The translations under genes and the position numbers were made by a program. A stretch of 9,558 bases of DNA from Prevotella sp. (GTDB lineage: Bacteria > Bacteroidota > Bacteroidia > Bacteroidales > Bacteroidaceae): assembly GCA_017428805.1 (NCBI GenBank), contig JAFRQC010000113.1:1-9558 (forward strand), read 5' to 3'. Each line of letters begins with the position of its first letter. The stretch's first letter is position 1. Positions 6,371 through 9,558 of this stretch are shown one piece after another. The notes under the pieces are model-generated. The model saw nothing but the letters and a program-made list of their open reading frames with translations. It was not told the DNA's origin and made no database searches.

Positions 6371-9300
6371 TCAGAATCCCACCTGTATACCAAATGTGAA
6401 GGAAGCGGTGTGAGGATAGGCCCAAGCTGTACTCTCGGGGTCAGAGCAGGTCAGAGAACTTGACTTGATGAGCAGGAGGTTGTCACCTGAGAGATAGACA
6501 CGGGCACTTGCAAGCAGCAGTTTCTTAGCCAGTTCGGCAGGGAACTTATAACCCAGCTGCAGGGTGCGCATCTTGGCGTAAGAACCGTTCTCCACGAAGT
6601 AGGAAGACATACGACCCTCGTCGGCACCGTTCGATGTGGTCAGGGCGGGAATCGATGAACCGCTGTTGGCAGGAGTCCATGCATCGATCAGACGCTCACC
6701 CTTGTTCGAGCCGGCATCGGTAATGCTCCAGAAGTCGGTCTGGTATTTCTGGCTGTTGATGACATCAACACCTGATACACCCTGCCAGAACATGGTGAAA
6801 TCAAACTCCTTATAGGCCAGACTGATATTGATACCGTATGAGAAATTGGGCACGGGATTGTAGATCCATGTGCGGTCGGCCTCGTTGATACGGCCGTCAC
6901 CATTGAGGTCGGCATACTTCAGGCCACCGACACGAGCACCAGCCTGTCCATGGGCGAGCACATCCTCGCGGCTCTGATAAAGTCCTTCTACTACATAACC
7001 GATGAGCGAACCGTAGGCCTTCTCGTCCTGAGCCAGGTTGTGGTAGTCATTGTGCTCGTAGGAGTTCTTGGAGTTCTCGGGGAGGTAAGTCACCTTTGAA
7101 CGGTAGAAGTCGATGTTACCGGTGATGTCGTAAGACAATCCGTATTCCGTAGTGTGGCGATAACCGAGATTCAGCTCCATACCCCAGTTCTTCAGCGTAG
7201 GACCGTTGATCCAGGTCTGACCGCCAAAGCCGATGGCTCCGAGGAAGGCAGGCTGCACAAGCATGTCTTTGGTCTCCTTGAAGAATACATCGTATGATCC
7301 GTACAGCTTACCGCCGAAGAGCGAGAAGTCGGTACCGAAGTTCCACTGTGATGACTGCTCCCACTTCAGGTCTTCGTTGGAAGACTGATGCTTGTAGTAG
7401 CCAGAGGGGAATGTGCCGGAACCTTGCAGGTTGACATCGTAGGCGGTGGAATTCTCACGGCTGGAACCGTAGTCGGCCATATAGAGTCCGTAGTGGGCAT
7501 TGTTCGAGTTCATACCCTGATTACCAGTCACACCATAGCTGACGCGGAGCTTCCAGTCGCGGAGCCAGTCGGCATTGATGTGCTTAGAGATACGATAACC
7601 GAGAGAGGCTGAGGGGAAGAAACCGTACTGGTTGTTCTTACCGAAACGGCTTGAACCGTCGTAACGCATGGTGACTGAAGCCAGCAGCTGGTCGTTCCAG
7701 TTGTAATCAATCTTGCCGAAGTAAGACATCAGCTTGTAGGAATCACCACCGCCAGTGATCGTCTGAATGCCTGTACCAGCACCCGGCCACATATAGTCTA
7801 TGGTCTCGAGCGGATAGTCTTCACGGCGTGCAGAGAAGTCGATGCCGTTGTCACGATGGTGCTCAATACCGGCCAGGATGTTCAGGTTATGGCTCTCCAC
7901 GATGTCAAAGTTATACTGTAGGGTGTTCGACCATGTCCACTTGGTGCTGTGGTTCTGTGACATCGTGCTGGCGCTGGTGCTGTTCTTCACCACGTCAGAA
8001 TCGAAGGTGTGCTGCAGGCTGCGGATATAGCCGTTAGTGTAGTCGATACCGAAGTTTGAACGGAAGAGCATGCCCTTGATAGGCGTGATGTCAACGTAGG
8101 CATTGGCAAAGATACGCCACTTCTTCAGACGGTTATCCTTGTTATGGTAAAGCTCGCGCATCGGGTTCTGACGGTCGCTCATACCTCCGACGGGGCCAGA
8201 GAAGGTCACACCGTCGATTTCATAGACGGGCAGTGTCGAGGCCATCTTCAGGGCATTCTCCAGAGGAGCACAGTCTACATTGTTTGAATAAGAGAACTGT
8301 GCATTCTCACCGACGGTAATGATGCTGTTGAGCTTATAGCTGTTGTTGAAACGGGCCGAGAAATTCTCGAAGTCGGTATCCTTCAGCACACCCAGAGCCT
8401 TCTTGTAGCCGAAGGAGAAGAGCTGTGTGGCCTTATCGCTGGCCTTTGAGAAAGAGATGTCGTAGTTTTGGGTGAAGCCCGTACGCCCGATCTCATCTAC
8501 CCAGTCGGTATCGCTGTACAGCATTGTCTGCTTTGCGTTCATATAACCATCATAGAAACCGCCTACGGAATATGACTCCATAGCACCTGTAGCGGGATTG
8601 TAAACAGTGATAGGTGTGCCACCGGCAGCTTCCAGTGTCAGACCGTAGTTCTGGGCATAGTCGTAAGGGTTCTTACCGTCATTGAGGGCTGCCTGAACCA
8701 GAGCCGTTGCATACTGCTGGCTATTAAGAAGCTTCATCTTCTGAGTCATCCAAGATGCAGTAACAGAAGCATTGAAGTCGATATTGATCTTATCACCCTT
8801 CTTGCCTTTCTTGGTGGTGATGACAATCACACCATTGGCAGCGCGCGATCCGTAAATAGAGGCAGAGGCGGCATCCTTCAACACCTGCATGGTCTCAATA
8901 TCATTGGCATTCAGGCTGTTCAGCGAACCGCTGTAGGGCATACCGTCGACAATGTAAAGAGGTGTTGTGCTTGAACCGCCCATTGAGCCGATACCACGGA
9001 TATGGACATCAGCCTCGCCGGAAGGAGAACCGGTTGTCGTAATCGTCATGCCAGGCACCTTACCCTGCAGTGAAGCCATCGGGTCGGTGTTGCTCGACTT
9101 GAAGTCCTTGGTCTCGACAACGCCTACCGAACCTGTCAGGTCGGACTTACGCTGTACCTGATAACCAGTGACGACCACCTCCTGCAGTACCTCGGCATCA
9201 TCTTTCAGTGTCACTTTCATGCCTTGCTGGGCAGGCACTTCCTGTGTCTGATAACCGATGTACGAGACAACGAGGATGGTACCCTCGCTGACCTTGATCG

Positions 9301-9481
9301 TGAAGTTACCGTCGAAGTCGGTAATCGTACCGTTCGAGGTTCCTTTCTCCATCACCGTGGCACCGATGATCGTCTCGCCAGAGCTGTCAACCACCGTACC
9401 ACTGATCTCACTCTGCGCGTACATTATAGTACTTGCCAGCAGAAGTGCTAAACTCAGAAACGTTTTCTTTAGTTGTTCCAT
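6371..9481 (-). CDS. susC: SusC/RagA-family TonB-dependent outer-membrane glycan transporter
   Basis: The 1036-residue protein is complete and of normal family length. It has a Sec signal peptide (about 1-22, cleavage after MYA before QSEISG), then a carboxypeptidase-regulatory-like beta-sandwich (about 25-95: ISGTVVDSSGETIIGATV, TDFDGNFTIKV). A TonB-box-like region EVLQEVVVTGYQ (97-108) follows, then the plug (about 112-226: ASLQGKVPGM, VHIRGIGS, PLYIVDGMP, SIYGSRAANGVIVITTKKG) and a 22-strand-type barrel ending in Phe (FTFGIQVGF). A D-x-N-x-D-G loop (ADLNGDGRINEADR, 857-870) is typical of SusC proteins. It imports oligosaccharides across the outer membrane using TonB energy, with SusD as the lid. 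No N-terminal STN domain is present, so control through an anti-sigma partner is unlikely and an HTCS- or SusR-type regulator outside the window is more likely. It is the first gene of the operon; susD follows after 40 bases. The symbol denotes the family; the sugar is unknown. Confidence 0.96.
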   Translation of the reverse strand: MEQLKKTFLSLALLLASTIMYAQSEISGTVVDSSGETIIGATVMEKGTSNGTITDFDGNFTIKVSEGTILVVSYIGYQTQEVPAQQGMKVTLKDDAEVLQEVVVTGYQVQRKSDLTGSVGVVETKDFKSSNTDPMASLQGKVPGMTITTTGSPSGEADVHIRGIGSMGGSSTTPLYIVDGMPYSGSLNSLNANDIETMQVLKDAASASIYGSRAANGVIVITTKKGKKGDKINIDFNASVTASWMTQKMKLLNSQQYATALVQAALNDGKNPYDYAQNYGLTLEAAGGTPITVYNPATGAMESYSVGGFYDGYMNAKQTMLYSDTDWVDEIGRTGFTQNYDISFSKASDKATQLFSFGYKKALGVLKDTDFENFSARFNNSYKLNSIITVGENAQFSYSNNVDCAPLENALKMASTLPVYEIDGVTFSGPVGGMSDRQNPMRELYHNKDNRLKKWRIFANAYVDITPIKGMLFRSNFGIDYTNGYIRSLQHTFDSDVVKNSTSASTMSQNHSTKWTWSNTLQYNFDIVESHNLNILAGIEHHRDNGIDFSARREDYPLETIDYMWPGAGTGIQTITGGGDSYKLMSYFGKIDYNWNDQLLASVTMRYDGSSRFGKNNQYGFFPSASLGYRISKHINADWLRDWKLRVSYGVTGNQGMNSNNAHYGLYMADYGSSRENSTAYDVNLQGSGTFPSGYYKHQSSNEDLKWEQSSQWNFGTDFSLFGGKLYGSYDVFFKETKDMLVQPAFLGAIGFGGQTWINGPTLKNWGMELNLGYRHTTEYGLSYDITGNIDFYRSKVTYLPENSKNSYEHNDYHNLAQDEKAYGSLIGYVVEGLYQSREDVLAHGQAGARVGGLKYADLNGDGRINEADRTWIYNPVPNFSYGINISLAYKEFDFTMFWQGVSGVDVINSQKYQTDFWSITDAGSNKGERLIDAWTPANSGSSIPALTTSNGADEGRMSSYFVENGSYAKMRTLQLGYKFPAELAKKLLLASARVYLSGDNLLLIKSSSLTCSDPESTAWAYPHTASFTFGIQVGF

Positions 9482-9527
9482 TGTTGATTTTTTAATTGAT
9501 TAGTACTGTTGTGAATTAAATCTGTTG

Positions 9528-9535
9528 CAAAAGTA
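9528..9535 (-). promoter_or_regulatory. -7 promoter element upstream of susC
   Basis: TACTTTTG on the minus strand matches TAnnTTTG exactly and lies 46 bases upstream of the susC ATG (9479-9481), giving a leader of roughly 35-40 bases. No TTG occurs on the minus strand in the remaining 23 bases to the window edge (9536-9558), which covers the normal -33 position. The promoter may depend on an activator, as sugar-induced Sus-type operons often do. Confidence 0.55.
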
Positions 9536-9558
9536 CTATCTATTATAAGGATGGGCGT

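Overview
The window looks like a gut or rumen member of the Bacteroidota, most likely Prevotella or a close relative. Three things support this: a SusC/SusD-type outer-membrane glycan import pair with lipoprotein signals, promoter elements of the Bacteroidota form (TAnnTTTG near -7, TTG near -33), and short G/C-rich and purine-rich repeats at gene junctions of a kind I associate with Prevotella-like genomes. The genus is an inference.

Layout, left to right. (1) 1-894, plus strand: the 3' part of a GH127/GH146-type glycoside hydrolase (beta-L-arabinofuranosidase family) whose catalytic domain lies off the left edge. (2) 920-2699, minus strand: two genes overlapping by 8 bases, an AAA/STAND-like P-loop ATPase with a C-terminal winged-helix-like region (1575-2699) followed by a YihX-like HAD phosphatase (920-1582). 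They converge on the GH127 gene with a 25-base gap. (3) 2700-2934: a compact regulatory region. It holds a good promoter for the ATPase pair, a 35-bp near-perfect palindrome over the -33 element of that promoter, and a 14-bp perfect stem-loop that probably ends the next operon. (4) 2935-9481, minus strand: a three-gene glycan-capture operon in the order SusC (TonB-dependent transporter), SusD (surface lipoprotein), then a DUF4960-type surface lipoprotein. A -7 promoter element lies upstream of SusC near the right edge.

SusC, SusD and the third lipoprotein should form an outer-membrane glycan binding and import complex. The visible part of that operon has no glycoside hydrolase, so the degrading enzymes must lie elsewhere; the convergent GH127 gene is one candidate. 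The third lipoprotein resembles the family that includes the levan-binding protein BT1761 of Bacteroides thetaiotaomicron. That hints at fructan but does not prove it, and GH127 would point to arabinose-containing glycans instead.

The least ordinary signals are the long palindrome placed on the ATPase promoter, and the repeats that supply the hydrophobic core of the signal peptide in both lipoproteins. One of these is an 8-bp tandem repeat in the SusD reading frame. I did not find a clear, wholly new defence or mobile system here. No tRNA, rRNA, CRISPR array, transposase or stretch over 300 bases without a gene is visible.
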